Positions 5,845-13,904 are shown, numbered from the stretch's first letter. The stretch: 20,007 nucleotides of DNA from Acidimicrobiaceae bacterium (GCA_003154135.1 PMCN01000302.1:11671-31677); one strand, 5' to 3'. A program made the numbers and translations. Notes: a model not told the origin generated them from the letters alone.

Positions 5845-6822
5845 ATGACCATCACCGACGTCCAGAGCACTGCGCCCAACGCGCAGGGTTACCGCGCATT
5901 CACCCTCGGCGGATTCCACTTCCGTCGCGACGAGTTCTTCGTGCACATCAGCTGGCCCACCGGCAAGCACGTCGCGAGCATCGACGCGTTTCTGCGCGCG
6001 CTGCAGCGCGACGTCGCCTGGGACTTCTTCTACGGCACCGTGAACTTCGATCAGGTCTTCGGCACGGTGAACCACTACGGCACCGTCGACATGTTCGCCG
6101 GCCGTTTCAACGACGCCTACCGGCGCGCCGAACTGGACCACACCGAGAACTTCGAGACGCCGATCATTCGCGAGACGTTCAAGGCGATCCTCGCCGACTG
6201 GACGAATGCCGCGTTCGATCCGTTCGCCAGCCCTGCCGAGACGGCCAAGCCGTTCGGCAACAAGGACGGCGACAACATTGCGGCCGTCACCCGCCGGCGC
6301 ATCTCCGCCTCGCGGATGGTCGGTGTACCGAGCGATGAGCAGATCCGCACCGACGAGAGCGGCTTCCCGGTGAACCGGATGTTTGCCGACGTCTCCCAGG
6401 ACGAGCCGGAGGTGCACGCCAACCCCGGCTTCGAAGGCGATGTCGCCGCGTTCAACCTCTTCGCCTACCTGAGCCGCAGCGACGTCACCTGGAACCCGAG
6501 TGTCGTGAGCGTGTGCAAGGACAGCTTGTACTGCCCCACGACCGAGGAGTACATCCTCCCGATCGTCCATGGCAACGATCGCGTCGAGTGGTTCCTCCAG
6601 CTCAGCGACGAGATCATCTGGGACGTTCAGGACCGCGACACCGGCGCTCCCCGCGCAAAGGTGACGATGAAGGCCGGCGACGTTGCCGCAATGCCGGCCG
6701 ACATCCGCCACCAGGGTTACAGCCCGAAGCGCTCGATGCTGCTCGTGTGGGAGAACGGCGACCCGGGGTTGCCGGAGCGCATCAGCAAGGGCCTCGAGAA
6801 CGTCTACCCAGTCGAGTTCTGA
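5845..6822 (+). CDS. hapD: Hydroquinone 1,2-dioxygenase, large (catalytic) subunit (HapD/PnpD type)
   Basis: This 325-residue protein (about 37 kDa) is the catalytic subunit of the iron(II)-dependent hydroquinone 1,2-dioxygenase. The enzyme is known from 4-hydroxyacetophenone and p-nitrophenol degraders. As I recall it, the PnpD structure binds iron through His256, Asn258, Glu262 and His303. This protein has H242, N244 and E248 in IVHGNDRVEWF and H289 in ADIRHQGYSP, with exactly the same +2, +6 and +47 spacing. The N-terminal half (FHFRRDEFFVHISWPTGKH, then HTENFETPIIRETFKAI near residue 99) is the family's non-cupin part. The C-terminal cupin spans about 230-305. An AGGAG Shine-Dalgarno precedes the ATG. 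The dehydrogenase for its product starts 4 nt after the stop. Together these make the activity assignment strong, though the natural substrate could be a substituted hydroquinone. Confidence 0.9.
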   Translation: MTITDVQSTAPNAQGYRAFTLGGFHFRRDEFFVHISWPTGKHVASIDAFLRALQRDVAWDFFYGTVNFDQVFGTVNHYGTVDMFAGRFNDAYRRAELDHTENFETPIIRETFKAILADWTNAAFDPFASPAETAKPFGNKDGDNIAAVTRRRISASRMVGVPSDEQIRTDESGFPVNRMFADVSQDEPEVHANPGFEGDVAAFNLFAYLSRSDVTWNPSVVSVCKDSLYCPTTEEYILPIVHGNDRVEWFLQLSDEIIWDVQDRDTGAPRAKVTMKAGDVAAMPADIRHQGYSPKRSMLLVWENGDPGLPERISKGLENVYPVEF

Positions 6823-6826
6823 CCCC

Positions 6827-8290
6827 ATGCAGAACCGACTGTTCATCGGCGGCGAGTTCGTCGACGCCGTGGACGGCGGCCGCATCGACGTGCTCAACCC
6901 GCACGACTGCACGGTCATCACCGAGATCGCGGAAGCGCGTGCGGCCGACGTGGACCTCGCCGTGGCCGCTGCGCACTCGGCGTTCCCTGCGTGGCGACGC
7001 ACCAGCGCCGCCGAACGCGGACGGCTGCTGCTGCGCCTCGCCGACGCCATCGAAGCGAATGCCGAAGAGTTCGCGCAGCTCGAGAGCCTCGACACGGGGC
7101 ACCCCATCAAGGACTCCCGTTCGCTCGATGTCCCCCGCACCGCCGCGTGCTTCCGGTACTTCGGTGGCATCGCCGACAAGCTGCAGGGCGACGTGATCCC
7201 CGTCGACCCAGGGTTCCTCAACTACGTGCAGCGCGAGCCGCTGGGCGTGGTGGGGCAGATCGTGCCGTGGAACTTCCCGCTCATGTTCTGCGCCTGGAAG
7301 ATGGGCCCTGCGCTCGCCGCCGGCAACACGGTGGTGCTCAAGCCGAGTGAGCTCACCCCGCTCACGACCCTTCGCCTCGCCGAACTGATGCGGGAGATCG
7401 GGTTCCCGTCGGGCACCGTCAACATCGTGCCTGGCTACGGCCACACCGCTGGCGCGCACCTCGCCCGTCACTCCGATGTGCGCAAGATCGCATTCACCGG
7501 CTCGACCAACGTCGGGCGCCAGATCGTCGAGATGTCGGCGTCCAACCTCAAGCGCGTCCAGCTCGAACTGGGCGGCAAGGGTGCCAACATCGTCTTCGAC
7601 GACGCGGTCATCCCCGCCGCCGTGAACGGCTCGGCGTTCGCCATCTTCCACAACCAGGGCCAGGCGTGCATCGCCGGCAGCCGGCTCATCCTCCACGAGA
7701 AGATCGCCGACGAGTTCCTCGACGCGTTCCTCTCGCTGGCACGGAGCATCCGTCTCGGCAACCCGCTCGACCCTGCCACCGAGATGGGTCCGCTCACCTC
7801 GCCGATGCATCGCGACCGTGTGCTGTCGTACGTGAAGATCGCTCGCGACGAGGGCGGCGAGATCCTCACGGGAGGTGCTGCGCCGGACGACGACGCTCTG
7901 GGCAAGGGTTGCTACGTGCTGCCCACCGTCGTGCGGGCGAACAGCGACGCTCGGGTCTGCCGCGAGGAGGTCTTCGGTCCGTTCGTCACCGTGACCACCT
8001 TCACCGACGACGACGAAGCGATCGCGATCGCAAATGGCACCGACTACGGGCTCGGCGGCGGGTTGTGGACCCAGCACCTCGGCCGCGCGCACCGCATGGC
8101 CGATGCCATCCGCAGCGGAATGGTGTGGGTCAACTCGTACAAGCGCGTGAGTCCCGGCTCCCCGTTCGGCGGAACCGGTCTGTCCGGCTACGGCAGAGAA
8201 ATGGGGTTCGAGGCGATGCGCGAGTACACCGAAGCCAAGAGCGTCTGGGTGAACGTCGACGCGCAGATCCCGGCGTGGTACCCACGATGA
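6827..8290 (+). CDS. hapE: 4-hydroxymuconic semialdehyde dehydrogenase (HapE/PnpE-like aldehyde dehydrogenase)
   Basis: This is a full-length NAD(P)-dependent aldehyde dehydrogenase of 487 residues. It has the substrate/oxyanion asparagine N149 in PWNFPL, the cofactor motif FTGSTNVG (223-230), the general base E247 in LELGGKGAN, the catalytic cysteine C281 in NQGQACIAGSR, and the E-V-F-G-P-F motif near 381. The C-terminus has PFGGTGLSGYGREMG. In the hydroquinone pathway this family oxidises the ring-cleavage product 4-hydroxymuconic semialdehyde to maleylacetate. Placement directly after the dioxygenase and before maleylacetate reductase supports that role. Related enzymes act on betaine aldehyde or 2-hydroxymuconic semialdehyde, so the assignment leans on context. 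The open frame extends upstream to 6683 inside hapD. The ATG at 6827, 4 nt after the hapD stop, gives the standard N-terminus LFIGGEFVDA. It overlaps the next gene by 4 nt (ATGA). Confidence 0.88.
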   Translation: MQNRLFIGGEFVDAVDGGRIDVLNPHDCTVITEIAEARAADVDLAVAAAHSAFPAWRRTSAAERGRLLLRLADAIEANAEEFAQLESLDTGHPIKDSRSLDVPRTAACFRYFGGIADKLQGDVIPVDPGFLNYVQREPLGVVGQIVPWNFPLMFCAWKMGPALAAGNTVVLKPSELTPLTTLRLAELMREIGFPSGTVNIVPGYGHTAGAHLARHSDVRKIAFTGSTNVGRQIVEMSASNLKRVQLELGGKGANIVFDDAVIPAAVNGSAFAIFHNQGQACIAGSRLILHEKIADEFLDAFLSLARSIRLGNPLDPATEMGPLTSPMHRDRVLSYVKIARDEGGEILTGGAAPDDDALGKGCYVLPTVVRANSDARVCREEVFGPFVTVTTFTDDDEAIAIANGTDYGLGGGLWTQHLGRAHRMADAIRSGMVWVNSYKRVSPGSPFGGTGLSGYGREMGFEAMREYTEAKSVWVNVDAQIPAWYPR

Positions 8291-9147
8291 ACCGCATCTG
8301 CTCCCTCCACGACGCCGTGGCCGATCTGGTGGGCGACGGCGACACGATTGCCATGGAGGGCTTCACCCATCTCATCCCGCACGCAGCGGGTCACGAGATC
8401 ATCCGCCAGGGCCGCCGCAACCTGCACCTGGTCCGGATGACACCCGACATGATCTACGACCAACTCATCGGCGCAGGATGCGCCACCAAGCTGACGTTCT
8501 CGTGGGGTGGCAACCCCGGTGTCGGTTCGCTGCAGCGCTTCCGCGATGCGGTGGAGAACCAGTGGCCGCACCCCATCGAGATCGAGGAGCACAGTCATGC
8601 CGGCATGGCCACCCGCTATGCCGCGGGCGCGGCGAACCTGCCGTTCGGCATTCTGCGCGGCTACGTCGGCACGGGCCTGTCCGAGCACACCTCGACGATC
8701 GCCCAGATCGAGTGTCCCTTCACCGGCGAGTCACTGACCGCCGTACCTGCACTGCGGCCCGACGTAGCGATCATCCACGCCCAGCGCGCCGACCGCGAGG
8801 GCAACGTGCAGATGTGGGGTCTCACCGGCGTCCAGAAGGAAGCCGTCCTTGCTGCGAAGCGCTCGATCGTCACGGTCGAGGAGATCGTCGACCACATCGA
8901 GCCGGTGCCGTACGCCGTGGTGTTGCCATGGTGGACCGTGAGCGCCGTGTGCGAAGTGCCCGACGGGGCGCACCCGAGCTTCGCGATGGGCTACAGCGTC
9001 CGTGACAACGCCTTCTACAAGGCGTGGGATGCGGTGTCGAAGGACCGTGGTTCGTTCACCGCGTGGATCGAGCAGCACGTGCTCGGCACGACGAACCACG
9101 AAGAGTTCCGCCGCTCGGTCGGCCTCGAGGTGCCGGCGAATGTCTGA
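8287..9147 (+). CDS. Glutaconate CoA-transferase-type subunit A, probable 3-oxoadipate CoA-transferase (CatI-like)
   Basis: This 286-residue protein is the alpha subunit of a family I CoA-transferase of the glutaconate (GctA) branch. It is distinct from the shorter SCOT-type subunit at 384-1130. Visible family features are GDGDTIAMEGFTHLIPHAAGHEIIR (residues 16-40), SWGGNPGVGSLQRFRDA (72-88) and IEEHSHAGMATRYAAGAANLPFGILR (99-124). Such pairs (CatI/CatJ in Pseudomonas B13) transfer CoA from succinyl-CoA to 3-oxoadipate. That is the step needed here between maleylacetate reductase and thiolase, which are both in the same operon. The ATG overlaps the dehydrogenase stop as ATGA, and its own stop overlaps the start of subunit B by 8 nt, so translation is probably coupled. 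Glutaconate itself is a less likely substrate because nothing nearby suggests glutamate fermentation. Confidence 0.82.
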   Translation: MNRICSLHDAVADLVGDGDTIAMEGFTHLIPHAAGHEIIRQGRRNLHLVRMTPDMIYDQLIGAGCATKLTFSWGGNPGVGSLQRFRDAVENQWPHPIEIEEHSHAGMATRYAAGAANLPFGILRGYVGTGLSEHTSTIAQIECPFTGESLTAVPALRPDVAIIHAQRADREGNVQMWGLTGVQKEAVLAAKRSIVTVEEIVDHIEPVPYAVVLPWWTVSAVCEVPDGAHPSFAMGYSVRDNAFYKAWDAVSKDRGSFTAWIEQHVLGTTNHEEFRRSVGLEVPANV

Positions 9148-9907
9148 TGCCAGCTACACCACCGACGAGCTGATGATCGTCAACGCCGCCCGGCAGCTCG
9201 GCGCCCTCGCCGCGGCCGGACGTCCCGTGTGCTTCGTGGGCATCGGCCTGCCTTCCACCGCTGCGAACCTGGCGCGCCGTCTGTACTCGCCTGCGCCGGT
9301 TCTCGTCTACGAGTCCGGGTGCATCGGCTCGAAGCCCACGCGGCTGCCGCTGAGCATCGGCGACGGCGAGCTGGGTGAGACTGCGGACGCTGTCGTCTCG
9401 GTACCCGAGATCTTCGCCTACTGGTTGCAGGCCGGCCGAATCGATGTCGGTTTCCTCGGCGGGGCACAGCTCGACAAGTACGCCAACATCAACTCCACCG
9501 TCATCGGTGACTACGAGCACCCGTCCACGCGGCTTCCCGGTGCAGGCGGTGCTCCCGAGATCGCGGCCTCCGCCGGCGCGGTGATGGTCATCATGCGCCA
9601 GTCGAAACGAGCGTTCGTGGAGCGGTGCGACTTCCGGTCCTCGGTCGGGTATGGCGACGGCCCAGGCGACCGTGAGCGGTTCGGGCTCCAAGGCGGTGGC
9701 CCGAAGTGGGTCATCACCGATCTCGGTGTGCTCGAGCCCGACTCCGTCACCTGTGAGCTCACGATGGTCGCATTGCATCCGGGGATCACGCGTGAGCAAG
9801 CGTGCGCGTCCACTGGATGGTCGTTGCAGTTCGCCGACGATGTGCGCACCACCGCTCCGCCCTCTGCGGAGGAGCTCGATGTCTTGCGGATCCTGCAGGC
9901 GGCATGA
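9140..9907 (+). CDS. Glutaconate CoA-transferase-type subunit B, probable 3-oxoadipate CoA-transferase (CatJ-like)
   Basis: This is the 255-residue beta subunit that pairs with the gene it overlaps by 8 nt. The loop CFVGIGLPSTAANLARRLY (residues 31-49) and the catalytic-glutamate motif VYESGCIG, with E58, match GctB-type subunits, in which that glutamate becomes the CoA-thioester intermediate. Further family segments are FLGGAQLDKYANINSTVIGDY and RLPGAGGAPEIAASAG. The start is set by an ATG at 9140 with GAGGTG upstream; the longer open frame upstream lies inside subunit A and is not used. Its TGA overlaps the ATG of maleylacetate reductase as ATGA. The predicted reaction is 3-oxoadipate plus succinyl-CoA to 3-oxoadipyl-CoA plus succinate. 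The choice of 3-oxoadipate as substrate is inferred from the operon. Confidence 0.82.
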   Translation: MSDASYTTDELMIVNAARQLGALAAAGRPVCFVGIGLPSTAANLARRLYSPAPVLVYESGCIGSKPTRLPLSIGDGELGETADAVVSVPEIFAYWLQAGRIDVGFLGGAQLDKYANINSTVIGDYEHPSTRLPGAGGAPEIAASAGAVMVIMRQSKRAFVERCDFRSSVGYGDGPGDRERFGLQGGGPKWVITDLGVLEPDSVTCELTMVALHPGITREQACASTGWSLQFADDVRTTAPPSAEELDVLRILQAA

Positions 9908-11013
9908 TGGATCCGTTCGTCTTCAACCAACTCGCCTCGCGGATGGTCTTCGGCGCCGGAGCAGTCCGTCAGGTCGGCGTCGAATGCGCAGGCCTCGGCG
10001 TGACCAGGGTGATGCTCGTCCACGACGCGTCGGCCACCGCGCCCGCCGACGACATCGCGGTGCAGCTCGGCCCGACGATGGTGCTTCGCTGGCACGAGGT
10101 CGCGCAACACGTACCCGTCGCGCTGGCCGACCGCGCTCGTGATGCCGCAACCGCAGCCGGCATCGACGCCGTGGTCTGCGTGGGCGGAGGCTCGTCCACC
10201 GGGTTGGCGAAGGCCATCGCGCTCAGTCACCGGGTGCCGATCATCGCTGTGCCGACGACCTACGCGGGGAGCGAGCAGACCACCATCTACGGTCTCACCG
10301 GCGGGCGACACAAGCAGACTGGAAGGGATGCAGCGGTGTTGCCTCGGGTCGTGGTGTACGACCCCGAGCTCACCGTCGGCCTGCCGCCGACCGTCACCGG
10401 CCCCTCCTCGTTCAACGCGCTCGCGCACTCGGTGGAGGCGCTCTGGGCGCCAGGGTGCAACCCGGTGACGACTGCCATCGCGCTCGAAGGGGTGCGCGCC
10501 ATCCATGCGTCACTGCCGACGGTGATGGCTCACCCCTCGGATGTCGACGCCCGTGGTCGCTTGCTCGTCGGTGCGGCGTTGTCCGGCATGGCCCTGGGCG
10601 CGACTTCGGCCGGGCTGCATCACAAGATCTGTCACGTGCTCGGCGGGATGTTCGATCTCGTCCACGCCGATGCCCACTCGGTGGTGCTGCCGCACGTGCT
10701 CGCGTTCAACGCTCCCGCTCTGCCCGCCGAGATGGCCGGGCTTGCGGCAGCGCTCGGTGTGCCGGTCGGCGAGGAAGCCGCGGCACTGTGGGACCTGGCG
10801 GTTGCCAGCGAGGTTCCCACTCGGCTGGCAGATCTCGCCGGATCCGGCAGATCACTCCAGCGTGACGACCTTCGAGCGGTGGCCGAGGCGGCCGCCGGCG
10901 AGGTGACCACCAACCCGAGACCCGTCGACACGGCCGCGATCCTGGGCGTGCTCGAACGGGCCTTCGACGGACATCGTCCGACCGTTACGACGGCGGCGAG
11001 ATCCGCCAGTTAG
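9904..11013 (+). CDS. macA: Maleylacetate reductase (iron-alcohol dehydrogenase superfamily)
   Basis: This 369-residue protein reduces maleylacetate to 3-oxoadipate with NAD(P)H and is the HapF counterpart. The N-terminus MVFGAGAVRQVG, the dinucleotide-binding GGGSSTGLAKAIA (residues 94-106) and PTTYAGSEQT (117-126) are those of maleylacetate reductases. In iron-dependent alcohol dehydrogenases the metal is held by an Asp and three His. Here the Asp is replaced by Asn (N171 in NALAHSVEAL), while H175, H244 (CHVLGG) and H254 are kept. To my knowledge maleylacetate reductases share this change and do not need iron. The first ATG (9904) overlaps the CoA-transferase stop; a second ATG at 9907 has slightly better Shine-Dalgarno spacing. 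It serves both the hydroquinone and the hydroxyquinol branches, whose products converge on maleylacetate. Confidence 0.92.
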   Translation: MMDPFVFNQLASRMVFGAGAVRQVGVECAGLGVTRVMLVHDASATAPADDIAVQLGPTMVLRWHEVAQHVPVALADRARDAATAAGIDAVVCVGGGSSTGLAKAIALSHRVPIIAVPTTYAGSEQTTIYGLTGGRHKQTGRDAAVLPRVVVYDPELTVGLPPTVTGPSSFNALAHSVEALWAPGCNPVTTAIALEGVRAIHASLPTVMAHPSDVDARGRLLVGAALSGMALGATSAGLHHKICHVLGGMFDLVHADAHSVVLPHVLAFNAPALPAEMAGLAAALGVPVGEEAAALWDLAVASEVPTRLADLAGSGRSLQRDDLRAVAEAAAGEVTTNPRPVDTAAILGVLERAFDGHRPTVTTAARSAS

Positions 11014-11027
11014 ACCACCACAATCCT

Positions 11028-11035
11028 GAGGGGGA
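11028..11035 (+). promoter_or_regulatory. Strong ribosome binding site of the binding-protein gene
   Basis: GAGGGGGA lies 6 nt before the ATG at 11042. It is among the strongest Shine-Dalgarno sequences in the operon, fitting the usual need for excess binding protein over transporter. No promoter is apparent in the 28-nt gap after maleylacetate reductase. Confidence 0.6.
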
Positions 11036-11041
11036 ACCAAA

Positions 11042-12472
11042 ATGTCCGATCAGATCCCGACCAGCAAGCTCGGCTACAGCCTTGGCCGTCGCCGCTTCCT
11101 CGCGCTCAGCGGCGGCAGCATCGCCGCCGCTGTCCTCGCCGCGTGCAGCAAGTCCAACAAGGGCGGCGGAACCACGCAGGCGCCCAGCACGACCGGCGGC
11201 ACCGCCACCACGAGCGGCAGCACCGGCACGACTGGCGCCCCCGCAACCACGACGGTCGGCCTCACCGGCGGCGGTGGTGGAGACGGCACCATCAAGATCG
11301 GCTACGTGAGCCCGAAGACCGGTTCGCTGGCAGCGTTCGGCGCCGCCGACGACTACGTGATCAAGGGCATCAACGACTTGGTCAAGGACGGCCTCCGGGT
11401 CGGTGGCAAGAGCTTCGCAGTCACGATCCTCGTCGAGGACAGCGAGTCGAACCCCGACACGGCGGCGGCCAAGGCCGCCAAGCTGATCGACCAGGATGCC
11501 GTCGACCTGATCCTCGTGTCCAGCACGCCCGAGACGACCAACCCGGTGAGTGACACGGCCGAGGCCAGTGGCGTGCCGTGCATCAGCACGGTTGCTCCCT
11601 GGCAGCCGTGGCTCATCGGACGTGGCGGAAAGCCCGGCGCGGACGCGTCGTTCAAGTGGACCTACCACTTCTTCTGGGGTCTCGAGGATGTCATCGCGAC
11701 GTTCCTCGCGATGTGGGGCCAGGTCAGCACCGACAAGACCGTCGGCGGGCTCTTCCCGAACGACGGCGACGGCAACGCATGGGGTGACAAGACGAATGGC
11801 TTCCCGACACCGCTGAAGAACGCCGGCTACACGCTGGTCGACCCGGGCCGCTACGAGAACTTGAACCAGGACTTCACGGCGCAGATCAACGCCTTCAAGA
11901 CCGCAGGCTGCGACATCATCACAGGCGTCGTGATCCCACCCGACTTCCCGACGTTCTGGAAGCAGGCCAAGCAGGGGGGCTTCGTGCCCAAAGTTGCGTC
12001 GGTCGGCAAAGCGCTCTTGTTCCCCGAGAGCATCAAGGCGCTCGGCTCCGACGGTGCGGGCCTCACCTCCGAGGTGTGGTGGAGCCCGAGCCACCCCTAC
12101 AAGAGCTCGCTGGTCGGTCGCTCGGCCAAGGAGGTCACCGACCTCTACACCTCCGACACCGGCAATCAGTGGACGCAACCGCTCGGCTTCGCCCATGCGC
12201 TGTTCGAGGTGGCGTTTGCAGCGCTGGCCGCTGCCGGCAGCGCCGACAAGACCGCGGTGCGCGACGCGATCAAGACGCTTTCGGTCGACACCATCGTCGG
12301 CACTGTCACCTGGGGCGGCGACGGCCCGTCGCCGAACGTGGCCAAGACCAAGCTCGTCGGCGGTCAGTGGCGCGCTGCGAAGACGCCGACCGGCTTCGAC
12401 CTCGTGATCGTCGACAACTCCGGCAACCCCGACGTGCCCACCGGCGGCACGGTCGAGCCGATCACGTCCTGA
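11042..12472 (+). CDS. ABC transporter substrate-binding lipoprotein (branched-chain/aromatic type), Tat-exported
   Basis: This 476-residue extracytoplasmic binding protein belongs to the Leu/Ile/Val family (periplasmic binding protein fold type I). The N-terminus has a twin-arginine signal (R16-R17-R18-F-L), a hydrophobic stretch and a lipobox LAAC with C35. It is therefore predicted to be exported folded by Tat and then lipid-anchored. A Gly/Thr/Ser-rich linker follows (about 36-78), then the mature domain from IKIGYVSPKTGSLAAFG. Later segments such as FPNDGDGNAWGD and INAFKTAGCDIITGVVIPPDF fit the two-lobed fold. Family members bind branched-chain amino acids but also aromatic acids such as benzoates and cinnamates. 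Its place inside a hydroquinone operon suggests an aromatic ligand. The transporter genes follow immediately; its stop overlaps the ATPase start by one base (TGATG). Confidence 0.88.
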   Translation: MSDQIPTSKLGYSLGRRRFLALSGGSIAAAVLAACSKSNKGGGTTQAPSTTGGTATTSGSTGTTGAPATTTVGLTGGGGGDGTIKIGYVSPKTGSLAAFGAADDYVIKGINDLVKDGLRVGGKSFAVTILVEDSESNPDTAAAKAAKLIDQDAVDLILVSSTPETTNPVSDTAEASGVPCISTVAPWQPWLIGRGGKPGADASFKWTYHFFWGLEDVIATFLAMWGQVSTDKTVGGLFPNDGDGNAWGDKTNGFPTPLKNAGYTLVDPGRYENLNQDFTAQINAFKTAGCDIITGVVIPPDFPTFWKQAKQGGFVPKVASVGKALLFPESIKALGSDGAGLTSEVWWSPSHPYKSSLVGRSAKEVTDLYTSDTGNQWTQPLGFAHALFEVAFAALAAAGSADKTAVRDAIKTLSVDTIVGTVTWGGDGPSPNVAKTKLVGGQWRAAKTPTGFDLVIVDNSGNPDVPTGGTVEPITS

Positions 12473-13194
12473 TGTCGACGGTCATCGAAGTCGACGGTGT
12501 CACGAAGCGATTCGGGGCGCTGCTGGTGATCGACGAGCTGAGCTTCTCCCTCGAACGGGGAGAAGCGCTCGGCGTCGTCGGGCCGAACGGGGCCGGGAAG
12601 ACCACGACGCTCAACATGATCGCCGGCGACTTCAGCCCTACCACTGGCACCATTCGCTTCGATGGCCACGACGTGACCGCACTTCCAGCGCACCGCCGTT
12701 GCCGCATGGGCATCGGGCGCACCTCACAGGTACCCCGACCGTTCGAAGGTCTGACGGTGTTCGAGAACGTGTTGGTTGGCGCATCCTTCGGTGGCGCGCA
12801 TCGCGGGCACGGCGCCCGCGATGTCGCCGTCGACGCGTTGCGCCGCACCGGCATGCTGGCGAGAGCCAACGTCCGCGCGGGGGAGCTCACGTTGCTCGAA
12901 CGCAAGCGCCTCGAGCTCTCCCGCGCGCTCTCCACCGACCCAGAGGTGCTGTTGCTCGACGAGATCGCCGGCGGTCTCACTGATGGCGAGGTGATGGACC
13001 TCATCGAGACCATCAAGGGCATTCATGCCGCCGGCGTCTCGATCATCTGGATCGAGCACATCGTGCATGCACTGCTCAAGGTCGTCGACCGGATGCTGGC
13101 CATGGACTACGGGCGCAAGCTCATCGAAGGCGATCCGCACGGTGTCATGGCGAGCGACGAAGTGAAGAACGTCTACCTCGGAACCGAGGCCTGA
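12472..13194 (+). CDS. livG: ABC transporter ATP-binding protein, LivG type
   Basis: This is the first of two ATPase subunits of the importer, 240 residues. Walker A is GPNGAGKT (37-44), the Q-loop is near Q86 in GRTSQVPRP, Walker B is VLLLDE (159-164), and H196 is the switch histidine (WIEHI). The segment after it (FEGLTVFENVLVG, 91-103) is typical of LivG. The ABC signature is unusual: where LSGGQ or LSYGQ is expected, the protein has GELTLLERKRLELSRAL (137-153), with no Ser-Gly-Gly. I believe this variant recurs in a subset of LivG-like ATPases, so it is probably functional and not a defect. The start ATG overlaps the binding-protein stop, and the stop overlaps the next ATG (TGATG). The frame is open far upstream, but that part is a shadow of the binding protein. 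Confidence 0.9.
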   Translation: MSTVIEVDGVTKRFGALLVIDELSFSLERGEALGVVGPNGAGKTTTLNMIAGDFSPTTGTIRFDGHDVTALPAHRRCRMGIGRTSQVPRPFEGLTVFENVLVGASFGGAHRGHGARDVAVDALRRTGMLARANVRAGELTLLERKRLELSRALSTDPEVLLLDEIAGGLTDGEVMDLIETIKGIHAAGVSIIWIEHIVHALLKVVDRMLAMDYGRKLIEGDPHGVMASDEVKNVYLGTEA

Positions 13195-13904
13195 TGGCAC
13201 TGCTCGAGATCGATGCCGTCGACGCGTTCTACGGCGACTTCCAGGCGCTCTTCGGACTCACGCTCGCAGTCGACGAGGGTCACGCGGTCGCCGTCATCGG
13301 CGCGAACGGCGCCGGCAAGTCCACACTGCTCAAGGCGGTCGCCGGTTCGGTGCCGACGCGTTCGGGCTGCGTGCGCTTCGACGGTACCAATCTGGCGGAC
13401 GTGCTGTCCCACCGTCGAGTCGCCGCCGGCATCTCCCTCGTCCCCGAAGGCCGCCGGATCTTCAACAGCCTGAGCGTCGAGGAGAACCTGCGAGTCGGCG
13501 CGTTCTGCGAGCGGCCTGGGCCGTGGACGCTCCCCAAGGTCTACGAGAACTTCCCGATGCTCGAGCGGCTGGCGAAGCGGTCGGCGGCCAAGCTCTCGGG
13601 CGGCGAGCAACAGGCGCTCGCAATCGGGCGCGCACTGATGAACAACCCACGGCTCCTACTGCTCGACGAGGTGTCGCTCGGCCTCGCCCCTGCGATCGTG
13701 AAGAGCCTCTACGCCGTCCTCCCGAACATCCGTCAGGAAGGGACCACGGTCCTGATCGTCGAGCAGGACGTGAACCAGGCTCTCGCCGCCTCCGACATGG
13801 CGTACTGCCTGCTCGAGGGCAAGGTGTCGCTCTCCGGTCGAGCTTCCGAGCTCTCGCGCGCCGCCATCAGCGCCGCCTACTTCGGATCGGAGGTCCATAC
13901 GTGA
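13194..13904 (+). CDS. livF: ABC transporter ATP-binding protein, LivF type
   Basis: This is the second ATPase subunit, 236 residues. Walker A is GANGAGKS (36-43), the signature is the canonical LSGGEQQ (134-140), Walker B ends LLLLDE (154-159), and the SLGLAP motif (161-166) is a LivF hallmark. The stretch LVPEGRRIFNSLSVEENL (82-99) is also typical. As in other LivF proteins, the switch position reads V-E-Q. It probably pairs with the LivG-type subunit to form a heterodimeric motor, with this subunit providing the canonical signature and the other a degenerate one. The start overlaps the preceding stop by one base, and the stop overlaps the GTG of the permease gene by 4 nt (GTGA). Confidence 0.92.
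   Translation: MALLEIDAVDAFYGDFQALFGLTLAVDEGHAVAVIGANGAGKSTLLKAVAGSVPTRSGCVRFDGTNLADVLSHRRVAAGISLVPEGRRIFNSLSVEENLRVGAFCERPGPWTLPKVYENFPMLERLAKRSAAKLSGGEQQALAIGRALMNNPRLLLLDEVSLGLAPAIVKSLYAVLPNIRQEGTTVLIVEQDVNQALAASDMAYCLLEGKVSLSGRASELSRAAISAAYFGSEVHT

Noticed and set aside
5304..6822. Homogentisate or gentisate dioxygenase as the identity of the cupin-like pair
   Set aside because: Those enzymes are single-subunit and have different metal motifs. The two-gene arrangement, the sizes and the His-Asn-Glu-His spacing fit hydroquinone dioxygenase.
5830..7221. Minus-strand open frame of 463 codons opposite hapD and hapE
   Set aside because: It has no family features, and it overlaps two plus-strand genes with intact catalytic residues.
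11147..11275. Thr/Gly-rich stretch of the binding protein as a DNA repeat or recombination site
   Set aside because: It is a low-complexity linker codon pattern after the lipobox, common in actinobacterial lipoproteins, with no exact repeated unit.
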